NCBI RefSeq assembly: GCF_017876315.1
Contig: NZ_JAGINU010000003.1
Coordinates: 48,203-112,202 of the forward strand
Source of the DNA: Pseudonocardia parietis
GTDB lineage: Bacteria; Actinomycetota; Actinomycetes; Mycobacteriales; Pseudonocardiaceae
DNA length: 64,000 nucleotides
Direction: 5' to 3'
The translations under genes and the position numbers were made by a program. Shown here in pieces: positions 1 to 8,310 of the stretch. Each line of letters begins with the position of its first letter. Within the stretch, counting starts at the first letter, position 1. The notes under the pieces were generated by a model. The model was not told where the DNA came from. It saw nothing but the letters and a program-made list of their open reading frames with translations, and did not search any database.

Positions 1-40
1 GCGAGGCGGCGGGGACAGCTGGTGGTGCTGGTGGCCACTG

Positions 41-163
41 GTGTCAATCTCGCCTCCCCGACTCGCGGTCCGGCCTGCGCGACCCGAGGATGCGCCAGGA
101 ATCGTGACTCTGTTCGATGACGCGCTCGCCTGGCTGGTAGATCACGGCCGTGACGCCGGTACT
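41..163 (+). pseudogene. N-terminal remnant of a GNAT acetyltransferase
   Basis: A GTG at 41 opens a frame beginning with a short lead, then a stretch around residues 8-35 (AVRPARPEDAPGIVTLFDD and the following AWLVDHGR) that looks like the first beta-alpha unit of GNAT N-acetyltransferases, which typically start with an 'I/VRPA..DDA..' pattern. After about 40 codons the frame runs into the opposite strand of the MTHFR-like gene and loses any resemblance. The acetyl-CoA binding motif (R/QxxGxG/A) is absent. I read it as a truncated copy left by a past rearrangement; assignment rests on one short motif only. Confidence 0.4.
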
Positions 164-175
164 GCTTCGTACACG

Positions 176-1069
176 TCACGCGGTGTCCGGAGCCCAGTAG
201 TCGAGCATGGCAGCGAAGGTCTCGAACGCTGGTGCGCTGGCACCGTACGGGGCTTCGAGATGCAGGCTGACGGGGAATCCGAGTTCGAGCACGCCGTCGA
301 CGACCCGCTTGTAGAGCTCGAGCAGCATCGTGCGTTTCTCAGCAGGCTCCCCGTCAGCGAGCTTGGTCACGAAGGCCTGTTCCTCAGCAACCAGCGGGTT
401 GCCGGGATCCTGGATCAACCAGTTGATCAGGTTGACCCGGTTCTCGGCCTGGGGCACGAAGCCGAAGGACAACAGCAACTCCGGCCGGTGCGGGCTCTGC
501 TCGGCGAAGTCGCGGAGGAACTCGACGATCCGGTCGGAGTAGAGCAGCTGTGTTAGGCCGAAGGTCGCGCCTTGGTCGCACTTGAAGTTCAGCCGACCGG
601 CCTCGCCATCGCGGGTGGGAATGACGACCCCGCCGCGCTCGGGCACCAGATCTGTGTAGGTGGCCAGCGCGTCGACGGGGGCCACTCCCGATCCCTCGCC
701 GTCGTTCATCGTCCGTGGCACACCCACGAAGACGATGCCCTCCATGCCTGCGCCACGCAGCGCACTCAGCCGCTGGGTCAGCTGCGGCTCGGCCATGAAC
801 GAGGTCACTTGGGTGCACAGGCCACGGACGTTCGGAAGCTCGGGCGAGATCGTCGACCAGAAGTCGAGAACATCCATCTTCGGCTTCATCGCCACCGGAC
901 GGTCGTCGTCCTCCTCGATCATGCCGGGGATCAGGATGTGCCCAATCCGATCCTGCATGCCACACGCTGCCGAGTGCTCCAGTACCTTGCCCGCCTCCTC
1001 GACGGCGCGTTGGCGACCGAGTTCGACGTTCGGCGCCACCAGCTCGAACGCAATGGTCTCAAGGGCCAC
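176..1069 (-). CDS. Methylenetetrahydrofolate reductase-like protein (mycobacterial type)
   Basis: Predicted 297-residue cytosolic TIM-barrel flavoprotein of the methylenetetrahydrofolate reductase superfamily, related to the short actinobacterial ('mycobacterial-type') MTHFR rather than classic MetF. The family reduces 5,10-methylene-THF to 5-methyl-THF for methionine synthesis. The protein opens VALETIAFELVAPN, has IPGMIEEDDDRP near residue 45 and KMDVLDFWSTI, and a later CDQGATFGLTQLLYSD segment that matches the conserved barrel region binding folate/FAD. The longer upstream frame is rejected: GTG 1069 has a strong Shine-Dalgarno (GGAAGGAG) about 8 bases upstream, and residues before it are low-complexity. 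It lies downstream of, and in the same direction as, the SAHH-like gene after a 245-base gap. Whether it acts in methionine synthesis or in catabolic methyl transfer cannot be told here. Confidence 0.75.
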   Translation of the reverse strand: MALETIAFELVAPNVELGRQRAVEEAGKVLEHSAACGMQDRIGHILIPGMIEEDDDRPVAMKPKMDVLDFWSTISPELPNVRGLCTQVTSFMAEPQLTQRLSALRGAGMEGIVFVGVPRTMNDGEGSGVAPVDALATYTDLVPERGGVVIPTRDGEAGRLNFKCDQGATFGLTQLLYSDRIVEFLRDFAEQSPHRPELLLSFGFVPQAENRVNLINWLIQDPGNPLVAEEQAFVTKLADGEPAEKRTMLLELYKRVVDGVLELGFPVSLHLEAPYGASAPAFETFAAMLDYWAPDTA

Positions 1070-1314
1070 GGGGTCGCTCCTTCCGAACCGCCCCACCCTC
1101 GGGCAGCTGTCCGGTTTAGACGTTCGGTCGCTCTCGACCGTAGTCGGCGTGCGGTATTCGATGGCCCGGGAGGGCTCCTTGGTCGGCGCCTGTGAAGGTG
1201 GCTTCACGCTGGTTGCCGCCGCTGTCGAGGCGCGTTCACAGCCTGCGCCGGACCCGTCTGGCCGACATCGGCGGCGACCGCGACCCCGTAGCCCGCCGTC
1301 CGCGGTCGGAATAC

Positions 1315-2574
1315 TCAGCGGGTCGCGGGGCTCCACGCTGTGGGCACCGCTTCGGCGAACGAACCCGGCCCGTTCGAGGCGAGATGGTGATCGAACAGCG
1401 GTGACGCGTCGAAGAAGCACCGCTCGAACGCCTCGGCGATCTGTGACTCGCGTTGCCTGCTGATGCCGGTGATACGCCCGGCTACCGCGCTGCCATCGAG
1501 GAGCGTTCCGATGCCGTGCAGCATCGCCGCCTGGGTGAGGTGGACGAACGGGCGGAGCTCGGCCCCGTGCAGAAAGTTGAGCGCGTTGCCCCGGTTCGCG
1601 AGGAAGAAGAAGTGCTCACCGCGGCGGAGCCGGGTCATGTAGGGGTCGATCGCGTCGCCGCGGTAGTCGCCCATGCCTTCGAAGGAGAACTCGTCGTCTG
1701 CGGAGGTCACCGAGAACACGACGCTTCCCTGCTTGGTTCCGGCGAAGTCAGACCCGGCGAGCGCCCTGTTGCCGGTGGCGCAGAACACGAGGTCGGCCCG
1801 GGTGAGCGCGGCGTGCTTGTCCTCTACGCGGAAGTTCTCGCAGCGTGCGTAGACGCGCTGGTTGGGGTCGGTGTCCCAGACGGTCACGATCAATCCCCGG
1901 AACCGAAGGCTGTTCGCGATGCTCTGGCCGATCTTGCCGAACCCGATGACCAGTGCTTCGCGCAGGTCGAGTGTCGCTCCGCCTTCCCGTAGCAGCATCT
2001 CGGCGGAGAACACGATCGACTGCCCGACCCAGCGGTCCTCGTTGCGCTTGGCCAGGCTGCGCGCGATCGACACGCACCCAACGGTGAGGCGAGGTTGGGC
2101 GTCGTATTTCTGGTGGCCGTTTTCAGTGTCTTCCACGATCCCGAGGAACTGGTCCGCGAACGCGTCGTGCATCGCCGCCAGCACGGGCGCGAAGTACCCG
2201 CCGACGTCGAGGACGGCGAAGGGGCGGTGCCCGACCACAGCCGCGAGCTCGGAGTCGACGAACTCGGGCTGGCTGATCGTCTGGCGGGTCCAGTCCACGA
2301 CTCGGTGGTTGCGGCGCGCCCAGCCCAGTACGTCTGGGTCCACGGAGCTCGGCTTCGTTACGACAGCGACCACGTCACCGATCTGCTCCAAGGTGCGCAG
2401 GAACGGCGGGAGGGTGGGTAGCATGTGGGCGACGACGATGAACGCGCAGTCCTTCCACCCGACTCGATCGCCGACCTCACCGAAGAACTGCTCGGTCGCC
2501 ATTTTTCGATAGAATGGGCGACTGCTTTCGTTCCATTCCAACTCGCGTGTAACGGTGTCCCGAGTAAGGGTCAC
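1315..2574 (-). CDS. Divergent S-adenosylhomocysteine hydrolase-like NAD-binding protein
   Basis: 419 residues, close to the length of S-adenosylhomocysteine hydrolase, which splits SAH to homocysteine and adenosine using tightly bound NAD. Seen: an EDTENGHQKYD segment at the place of the EETTTGV substrate loop, and a Rossmann nucleotide loop GFGKIGQSIANSLRFRG followed by an acidic residue (WDTD). Near the C terminus FFLANRGNALNFLHGAEL resembles the LLANGRPVNF stretch of related proteins. The histidine-containing GHFDxE loop of true SAHH is not apparent, so substrate or reaction may differ. GTG 2574 was chosen because an AGGAGG sits four bases upstream; an ATG 36 bases further upstream is possible. 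It is divergent from the YmdB-like/ECF group and probably co-transcribed with the MTHFR-like gene. Confidence 0.7.
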   Translation of the reverse strand: MTLTRDTVTRELEWNESSRPFYRKMATEQFFGEVGDRVGWKDCAFIVVAHMLPTLPPFLRTLEQIGDVVAVVTKPSSVDPDVLGWARRNHRVVDWTRQTISQPEFVDSELAAVVGHRPFAVLDVGGYFAPVLAAMHDAFADQFLGIVEDTENGHQKYDAQPRLTVGCVSIARSLAKRNEDRWVGQSIVFSAEMLLREGGATLDLREALVIGFGKIGQSIANSLRFRGLIVTVWDTDPNQRVYARCENFRVEDKHAALTRADLVFCATGNRALAGSDFAGTKQGSVVFSVTSADDEFSFEGMGDYRGDAIDPYMTRLRRGEHFFFLANRGNALNFLHGAELRPFVHLTQAAMLHGIGTLLDGSAVAGRITGISRQRESQIAEAFERCFFDASPLFDHHLASNGPGSFAEAVPTAWSPATR

Positions 2575-2915
2575 TGGTCCTCCTCCTGGTGTCACTGATG
2601 GTCCCAGCACCGACGTTTCGCTACGTGGTGCGGCGCATCGATTTCGGCGCGAAGGTGCGTCCCCTCTTTGGTACTGCGCGCCCCGGCTCGGGCTCGACCG
2701 ATTACGCGTAGCTGTCCTGTGAACAGTAGAGACGCAGATGGGGCCGAGATGGACGACAGGTGGGTCGCAGAGAAACAGCCCGGGTGGCCCGCCTCCCGCG
2801 AATCCGGGCTGGGGTTGACGTTCACGCTGAGATCGAGGCTCCTGGCGCTCGCCGCGCGTAGCGTCGTCGTCGGGGAGATACCGGGCCCGCCGGTTCCACG
2901 GCTGAATGAGGGCAC
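2575..2915. promoter_or_regulatory. Divergent intergenic region between SAHH-like and YmdB-like genes
   Basis: This 341-base gap must carry both promoters. I see no convincing open frame. An imperfect palindrome lies at about 2713-2727 (CTGTCCTGTGAACAG). A TTGACG box occurs near 2815 but without a good -10 at 17 bases. The YmdB-like start at 2916 is preceded by a GAGGG. I looked for SAM, SAH, cobalamin and folate riboswitch cores and did not recognise one, which does not exclude an unknown leader. Confidence 0.35.
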
Positions 2916-3773
2916 ATGCGACTGTTGATGACTGGCCACCTGGTCGGGGAGCGGGCGATGCAGGAACTGCTCGCCGCCCTGCCCGGTCTGCGGGCGGCCC
3001 ACCGGCTGGACCTCGTGGTCACCGTCGCCGACAACGTGGCCATCTCGGGGCCGCGCCCTCGTGACGGCAGCGGGATGACGGTGGCTCAACGGGATGCGCT
3101 GCTCGCCGGCGGCGTGGACCTGATCTTGACCGGCACCCACGTTTGGGACAGCCGGGATGGTGTGGCGGTGGTCGACCACCCGCGCGTGGTCCGCTGCGCG
3201 AACCTGGTCGACGACGCGCTGCTGCCGGGAGCGGGCCGGGTGGAGCTCACCGTCGGGGGAGCGCATTTGACGGTGCTGCAGCTGGCGGATCCCTCGGTCC
3301 CCCGCCTCGTGGTCAACTCGGTCGCCGAGGCCTGGCAGTCGGCCTTGACCCGGCCGGCGACGATCGTTCACCTGCTGGGTACGCCTTATGCAGCGATACG
3401 CTTCGCCCATCTTGTGGACGGACGCTGCGCCGCGGTCATCGGCAGTCTGACCCATATCGCCTCACGCGACCTAGAGATCCTGCCCCGCGGCACCGCCTTT
3501 GTCGCCGACATCGGCTATGTGGGTCCGGTCGGTGGCGTCGGTGGGTTCGAGCCCGGTCACTTCCTCGCCGAGTACCTCGACAGCGAGCCGCTCGGGCTCG
3601 AGCCCTACCGGCACCGATCCGGGCCGGTCCAGCTCAGCGCCGTCCTGCTCGACATCGCCGCGGACGGTTCGGTCGCCGAGTTTGGGTGGGTGCTGTCCTG
3701 GGACCCGGCAGCACCGGTGGTGCGGGTCTCGCCCGCCTGGGACGGGCGCACCCACCCGGCATCAGGAGCCTAG
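2916..3773 (+). CDS. Degenerate YmdB-like metallophosphoesterase paralog
   Basis: 285 residues aligning end to end with the YmdB/TIGR00282 phosphodiesterase at 7248-8093, but with most metal-ligand positions replaced. The first motif GDIVG becomes GHLVG (Asp8 to His), NAEN becomes VADN, GNHSWD becomes GTHVWD, the HAE motif becomes LGT, and GTHTH becomes GSLTH. The family normally binds two metals and hydrolyses phosphodiesters such as 2',3'-cAMP in the cytosol. This copy is probably catalytically dead or altered, perhaps a regulatory or scaffolding subunit. It is the first rightward gene, upstream of the ECF transporter with a 257-base gap. Start ATG 2916 has GAGGG just upstream. Fold assignment is firm; function is not. 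Confidence 0.7.
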   Translation: MRLLMTGHLVGERAMQELLAALPGLRAAHRLDLVVTVADNVAISGPRPRDGSGMTVAQRDALLAGGVDLILTGTHVWDSRDGVAVVDHPRVVRCANLVDDALLPGAGRVELTVGGAHLTVLQLADPSVPRLVVNSVAEAWQSALTRPATIVHLLGTPYAAIRFAHLVDGRCAAVIGSLTHIASRDLEILPRGTAFVADIGYVGPVGGVGGFEPGHFLAEYLDSEPLGLEPYRHRSGPVQLSAVLLDIAADGSVAEFGWVLSWDPAAPVVRVSPAWDGRTHPASGA

Positions 3774-3852
3774 CTCGAGCCGCGTTCACCAGGTCGTGGC
3801 CCACGCGCCACTTCAGCACGCAGGGTTCACCCCTCGGCACGCCCGTGATGGT

Positions 3853-3880
3853 TTGCTGGTCGTCATGACGCTTCTACTAT
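3853..3880 (+). promoter_or_regulatory. Candidate sigma-70-type promoter for the ECF transporter
   Basis: TTGCTG (3853-3858) and TACTAT (3875-3880) are separated by 16 bases in a locally AT-richer patch between the degenerate YmdB gene and the S-component. Transcription would begin near 3887 and leave a leader of about 145 bases before ATG 4031. The leader contains a GACGG..CCGTC-type stem around 3961-3983. I recognise no known riboswitch class in it, although ECF operons often have one. Confidence 0.35.
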
Positions 3881-4030
3881 TAATCCGCGCCACTCGCGCT
3901 ATCCATACGACAAATGGTGCGGCCAGCATCGCGACGAATACTGGGATTTCTCCGTGCTAGAGGACGGGTGGTGGCCCGTGCCGTCACACCACATGTCGCG
4001 GTCGCTGCGGGAAGGAAACGACGAGAAGCC

Positions 4031-4624
4031 ATGGTCGACGACAATGACGCTGAAATCGCGACGCGCGGCCCGGTGCGCGGCCCAAGTGTGTCGAGCAGAA
4101 CGGTGGCGGTGGTCATCACGGCGCTGATCTTCGGCGCACTGGTCTACGTCTCCAATCTCGCCCCGCAGATCTTTAGCCTCCAGCTGATCTACCCGGCCGC
4201 AGGTGTCGGGCCTGCTTTCGGCGCGTGGTTCGGGTTCTGGGGCGGGCTGGGGGCGATCCTGGGCAACGTCCTGGCCTCGATTCCGATCGGGCAGAATCCG
4301 TTACCGCTGCTGCCGGCCTTTCTTGCGCAGGGTCTGTTCATGTGGCTGCCCGCCCTGCTCTACCGCCGCGACCGGGTCCGGGGGATCGGCGATTGGGTGC
4401 GCCTGTTCGGGGTGAGCTTGCTCGCCAGCGTCCTGGTGGGGCTCATCCTCATCTGGAACCTCGATGCCCTCGGGCAGGTCCCCTTCGCAGCCGGGTTGTG
4501 GACCATCTTCCCGGGCGTGGTCATCGGCGACACCTTCTGGATGGTGGTCCTGGGGCCGATCATCCTGAACGTCGTCTCCCCGTACGTGGCGAAGGCCGGG
4601 CTTTCGTTCCGCGGATTCTTCTAG
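4031..4624 (+). CDS. ECF transporter S component (substrate-binding membrane protein)
   Basis: 197-residue integral membrane protein with about six hydrophobic helices starting near residue 23 and loops rich in Gly/Pro, as in the S components that capture vitamin-like substrates for energy-coupling-factor importers. It is directly followed by EcfT and a fused EcfA, which makes the assignment secure although the sequence itself gives no substrate. ATG 4031 is preferred over an upstream ATG at 3914, because the extra 39 residues are basic and low-complexity and only the inner start has purine-rich ribosome-binding sequence (GGAAGG, then GAGAAG). The neighbours suggest a nucleoside, folate-like or methylated one-carbon substrate; this is inference from context only. 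Confidence 0.7.
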   Translation: MVDDNDAEIATRGPVRGPSVSSRTVAVVITALIFGALVYVSNLAPQIFSLQLIYPAAGVGPAFGAWFGFWGGLGAILGNVLASIPIGQNPLPLLPAFLAQGLFMWLPALLYRRDRVRGIGDWVRLFGVSLLASVLVGLILIWNLDALGQVPFAAGLWTIFPGVVIGDTFWMVVLGPIILNVVSPYVAKAGLSFRGFF

Positions 4625-4633
4625 GTCGCCGGG

Positions 4634-5434
4634 ATGCGTGACGTGGGGTTTTACTCGCCGGGGGCGTCGTGGCTGCACCGGACGCACGGCGCGGCGAAGA
4701 TCGTGGTCTTCGCCGTGGCCGTGCCCCTCGCGACGCTGCTGCTGACCACCTCGCACTGGCACGTGCCGGTGGCACTCGGGCTGGTGGCAGTTGTGGCCTC
4801 GGCCCGGTTGCAGGCTGCGAAGCTGTGGTATTTCGCGCCGGCTGTACCGCTGGTCGCAATGACTGGCCTGTCCTGGCTGGTGTTCGCGAACTCACCGGAC
4901 GGCCCTGCCGTCTGGGATGTCCGGCTCGGCCCGCTCGACTACGTCCTCTACGAAGGCACGGTGGGCAACGCCGCGGTCGCGGTGCTCCGCGGGGCGATCT
5001 TCGTCCTCGCCTATGTGGCGCTGCTCGCCACCACGACGAGTCGGGACCTGCTCGCCGGGCTCGACCGGCTCAGGATCCCCGACGGAGTGTCTCGGGCCGT
5101 GGCGATGACCTTGCGCTTCTGGACCGTCGTGATCGACGACGCCGGTCGCGTCGCCGAGGCGCAGCAGGCCCGCGGGATGGATCTCGAGAGCGGGTCCCGG
5201 TGGCGCGGTCTGGTCCGCCGCGTCGCGACCGCCACCGTTCCCACGCTGTTTTTGATGCTGAAGCGTTTCCAGACGCTGAGCTTCGCTCTCACGCTGCGGG
5301 CGATGGGCACCCGGGGTGGGGCGACACGCCTGTACTCGCCTCCGCTGGGCCGTCGCGACGGCGTGCTGTGCGGGTTGGCCGCCGTGCTGCTGGGGCTGCT
5401 GCTGGCCCTGGACCGGGTGGTGGTCCACACGTGA
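4634..5434 (+). CDS. ecfT: ECF transporter transmembrane component EcfT
   Basis: 266 residues. The N terminus (SPGASWLHRTHGAAK) and several long hydrophobic helices match the CbiQ/EcfT family, the scaffold that links the S component to the ATPases. Two coupling-helix signatures are visible: QARGMD near residue 178 and RAMGTRGG near 220, corresponding to the conserved Ala-Arg-Gly motifs that dock into the ATPase grooves. The gene starts nine bases after the S component and its stop overlaps the GTG of the ATPase gene (GTGA at 5431-5434), so translation is coupled. Confidence 0.85.
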   Translation: MRDVGFYSPGASWLHRTHGAAKIVVFAVAVPLATLLLTTSHWHVPVALGLVAVVASARLQAAKLWYFAPAVPLVAMTGLSWLVFANSPDGPAVWDVRLGPLDYVLYEGTVGNAAVAVLRGAIFVLAYVALLATTTSRDLLAGLDRLRIPDGVSRAVAMTLRFWTVVIDDAGRVAEAQQARGMDLESGSRWRGLVRRVATATVPTLFLMLKRFQTLSFALTLRAMGTRGGATRLYSPPLGRRDGVLCGLAAVLLGLLLALDRVVVHT

Positions 5435-7251
5435 GTGAGCACCCGGACACACCGGTGGTCCGTTTCGCGGACCACAGCTGCCGCTACGGGCCCGGTGCCC
5501 CACTGCGCCTGCGGCAGATCACACTCGAGATCCCCGCCGGCGAGTTCGTCGTTGTCGCGGGACCCAGTGGTGGCGGCAAGTCCACGCTTGCCTACTCCAT
5601 CAACGGGATCATCCCGCACGAGGTCCGCTCCGCCGAGACCGCAGGCGCGGTGTTCGTCCGCGGCCGGGAGGTGGGGCGGACGAGTCCCGCCGAGCTCGTG
5701 CACTCGGTCGGCACCGTCCTGCAGGACCCGGAGTGGCAGCTGGTCACCTTCACCGTCGAGGACGAGCTCGCATTCGGCCCGGAGAACCTGGGTGTGCCCC
5801 GTCCGCGGATCCGCGAGCTGGTCGACCATGCGGGCAAGCTGCTGGGCATCGCAGACCTGTTCGACCGGTCGCCCGACGAGCTCTCCGGGGGCCAGAAGCA
5901 GCGGGTCGCGATCGCCGCGTGCCTGGCGATGGCACCCCCCGTCCTGCTGCTCGACGAGCCGCTGGCCGAGCTCGACCCAGCCGGCAAGGACACCGTGCTG
6001 GACGCGGTCTCGGCGCTGCACGCCGAGCACGGGCTCACCGTCATCCTCGTGGAGCACAACTTGGACCTTGTTGCGGACCGGGCCGACCGGGTGGTCGTCG
6101 TCGCCGGCGGCCAGATCGTGGCCGATGGGCCCCCGCGTGAGGTCCTCGGTGATCCCGGGCTCGGGCAGCGGACCGGGCTGACGGCTCCGCAGCCGATGGA
6201 GCTGGCGGCGTTGCTCCCGCCACCGCTGCGCCCCGATGTGGCGCCCCTGTCCGCGCGGGAGCTGATGGGGGCGCTGGCCTCCCGGGGGATCGGGCGGTGC
6301 ACCGCGCCGCGGCGGGCGGATCGACGAGGTCACGCAGCCGGTCCGGCCGTCGCCGAGGCCCGCGACGTGCACTTCCGCTACACCCACGGTGAGGTCGAGG
6401 CCGTGGCGGGCGTCGACCTCACCGTGCGGGCCGGCGAGTACGTCGGGCTCGTCGGCCGTAACGGCGCCGGCAAATCCACGCTCGCGCGCCTGTTGGCCGG
6501 TCTTGTGCGGCCCGGCGCCGGGGTGGTCCGACTCGGCGACAGCACGGTTTCGGACCTGCCCCGGCGCGAGATCGCCGCCCGCGTCGGTTACGTCTTCCAG
6601 AACCCCGACATGCAGTTCTTCCGTCGGACCTGCCTCGAGGAAGTGGCGTGCGGACTGGAGCTGCGCGGACTTCCCACCGAGGAGGTGACCGAACGGGCCG
6701 GCCGGGCGCTGGAGGCGCTGGGGATGGCAGACGCGCGCGACGAGCACCCACACTTCCTCAGTCGCGGCCAGCGGCGCCGGATCGCCATCGCTACCGTCCT
6801 GGCCCTGGAGCCGGCGCTGATCGTGCTCGACGAGCCGACAACCGGACTCGATGACAGCACGGCCGCCGCGATGCTGAACGTGATCGACGGGTTACGTGCG
6901 CGCGGGCACGCCATCGTGCTGCTCACCCACGAGATGCGCACCGTCCTCGAGCGGTGCGACCGGGTCGTGGTGATGGATCACGGACGGCTCGTGCTCGACG
7001 ACGATCCCGCGGTGGCATTCCAGGAGCCGGGCACCCTCGCCCGCTGCGGGCTCCGTCCGCCACCGCTGGCCGAGATCTTCGGCGGGCTCCCCGGCAACGA
7101 GGTCGCCCCCCTGCCTCGCACCAGCCGGCAGGCCGCGGGACTCCTGGCTCGGAGCTTGGCCCCGGCCACCATCGCCTCTGCCCCACACGCCGACCCAGAC
7201 AAGAGCCCCGTGCACGAGCCCTCAGCACACGAAAGGAGCACAAGGACATGA
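5431..7251 (+). CDS. ECF transporter fused ATP-binding protein (EcfA-EcfA')
   Basis: 606 residues with two complete ABC domains in one chain, replacing the usual EcfA/EcfA' pair. Domain 1: Walker A GPSGGGKST at residues 44-52, signature LSGGQKQR near 151, Walker B VLLLDEP near 171. Domain 2: Walker A GRNGAGKST near 342, an altered signature LSRGQRRR near 443 and Walker B IVLDEPTTGLD near 465. The protein hydrolyses ATP at the membrane to drive import through EcfT. The start GTG 5431 overlaps the ecfT stop, and the stop overlaps the ATG of the next gene (ATGA at 7248-7251). The upstream extension of the open frame lies antiparallel to nothing but in another frame of ecfT, so it was discarded. 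Confidence 0.9.
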   Translation: MSEHPDTPVVRFADHSCRYGPGAPLRLRQITLEIPAGEFVVVAGPSGGGKSTLAYSINGIIPHEVRSAETAGAVFVRGREVGRTSPAELVHSVGTVLQDPEWQLVTFTVEDELAFGPENLGVPRPRIRELVDHAGKLLGIADLFDRSPDELSGGQKQRVAIAACLAMAPPVLLLDEPLAELDPAGKDTVLDAVSALHAEHGLTVILVEHNLDLVADRADRVVVVAGGQIVADGPPREVLGDPGLGQRTGLTAPQPMELAALLPPPLRPDVAPLSARELMGALASRGIGRCTAPRRADRRGHAAGPAVAEARDVHFRYTHGEVEAVAGVDLTVRAGEYVGLVGRNGAGKSTLARLLAGLVRPGAGVVRLGDSTVSDLPRREIAARVGYVFQNPDMQFFRRTCLEEVACGLELRGLPTEEVTERAGRALEALGMADARDEHPHFLSRGQRRRIAIATVLALEPALIVLDEPTTGLDDSTAAAMLNVIDGLRARGHAIVLLTHEMRTVLERCDRVVVMDHGRLVLDDDPAVAFQEPGTLARCGLRPPPLAEIFGGLPGNEVAPLPRTSRQAAGLLARSLAPATIASAPHADPDKSPVHEPSAHERSTRT

Positions 7252-8093
7252 GAGTCCTGTTCATCGGCGACATCGTCGGACCATCGGCGGTACGCCACGT
7301 CGCCGAACGGTTGCCCGCCCTGCGGCGCGACCACGCGGTCGACCTAGTGATCGCCAACGCCGAGAACTGCGCGCCCTCGGGCAGCGGCATGACATCCGAG
7401 CTGGTCGGGATGCTCTTCGCCGCCGGGGTGGACACGATCACCGGCGGAAACCACTCATGGGACGGCGCGGAGGCCGAGGCGATCCTCGGCCACCCCTGCG
7501 TGCTGCGGCCTGCCAACGTTCCGGCGAGCCTGCCCGGTCGGGGCATCGTGCACCTGACCGTGGCCGACGAACCGGTCACCGTCCTCAACCTCGCCGACGC
7601 CGACGCGCTGCGGCTGGCCGATGCCGTCGACCACGCCACGCCGCTGTGGTCGGCATGGGAGGCCGCGGATCGGCGGGGGACGGTCATCGTGGACATCCAC
7701 GCCGAGCACGTGATCCACAAACAGATTTTCGCGCACGCCGTGGACGGCGCGGCGGCGGCCGTGCTCGGCACGCACACCCACGACCCGACCCTCGCGCTGC
7801 GCATCCTGCCCGGCGGCACCGCGCTGGTCACCGAGGTGGGGATGACAGGCCCGTCGTCGGGGGTGATGGGCTTCGACCCGACGAACTTCGTCGAGGGCTT
7901 TAAGCAGGACACGCCGTTCGCCCTGCCACTGCCACTACCCGCCGACAGCCCCATCGAGTTGGGCGCCGTGCTCCTCGACATCGAAGCAAACCACACCCAG
8001 GAGATCTCCCGGATAGCGCGGATGAACGGCTCGCCCCGCGGAGCGAATCCGGCCGAAACGGCCACGCACGAGGGTGTAGCCCGTCACTTCTGA
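7248..8093 (+). CDS. YmdB/TIGR00282-family metallophosphoesterase
   Basis: 281 residues with the full set of calcineurin-like metal motifs of the YmdB family: GDIVG (Asp8), NAEN (37-40), GGNHSWD (66-72), an HAEH near 150 and GTHTHD near 174. Known members are cytosolic phosphodiesterases acting on 2',3'-cyclic nucleotides and related compounds. The ATG at 7248 is coupled to the transporter ATPase stop and has an AAGGAG about 10 bases upstream. The tight coupling to an ECF importer implies that it processes the imported compound or a derivative; that is an inference. It is the active-looking counterpart of the degenerate paralog at 2916-3773. Confidence 0.85.
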   Translation: MRVLFIGDIVGPSAVRHVAERLPALRRDHAVDLVIANAENCAPSGSGMTSELVGMLFAAGVDTITGGNHSWDGAEAEAILGHPCVLRPANVPASLPGRGIVHLTVADEPVTVLNLADADALRLADAVDHATPLWSAWEAADRRGTVIVDIHAEHVIHKQIFAHAVDGAAAAVLGTHTHDPTLALRILPGGTALVTEVGMTGPSSGVMGFDPTNFVEGFKQDTPFALPLPLPADSPIELGAVLLDIEANHTQEISRIARMNGSPRGANPAETATHEGVARHF

Positions 8094-8310
8094 CCGGCCA
8101 CAGTCTCCTGCGACCGGACCGACCAATCCCTCACCCGCGACAGAGGGCGACAAGTACGAAGCCAAGATGAACAGTCGCAATCAGACGAGTAACGCCGGGT
8201 CGTGGATCGCTTCGGCGTTGATCTCTGGCAGGTACCCTTGGCCTGCTCCGCAGGAAAGGAACTAGCGCTCACCGTAGTGGACTTATACCACGTGACCTAG
8301 GTGGAGACGG
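8094..8310. promoter_or_regulatory. Intergenic region before the acyltransferase gene
   Basis: 217 bases with no convincing gene. A TTATACC -10-like box lies near 8281 and a CACGTG palindrome follows it at about 8290, close to the AGGTGGAG that serves as ribosome-binding site for ATG 8311. No strong terminator hairpin for the upstream operon was seen. Confidence 0.3.

Noticed and set aside
41..556. 171-residue forward frame as a full gene
   Set aside because: Only the first 40 codons look like protein; the rest is the antisense of the MTHFR-like gene.
3887..4030. Known riboswitch in the ECF leader
   Set aside because: No TPP, cobalamin, FMN, preQ1 or folate core was recognised; only a generic stem is visible.
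5011..6753. 580-residue leftward frame across ecfT and ecfA
   Set aside because: It is antisense to two clear transporter genes and has histidine/arginine-rich low-complexity sequence.
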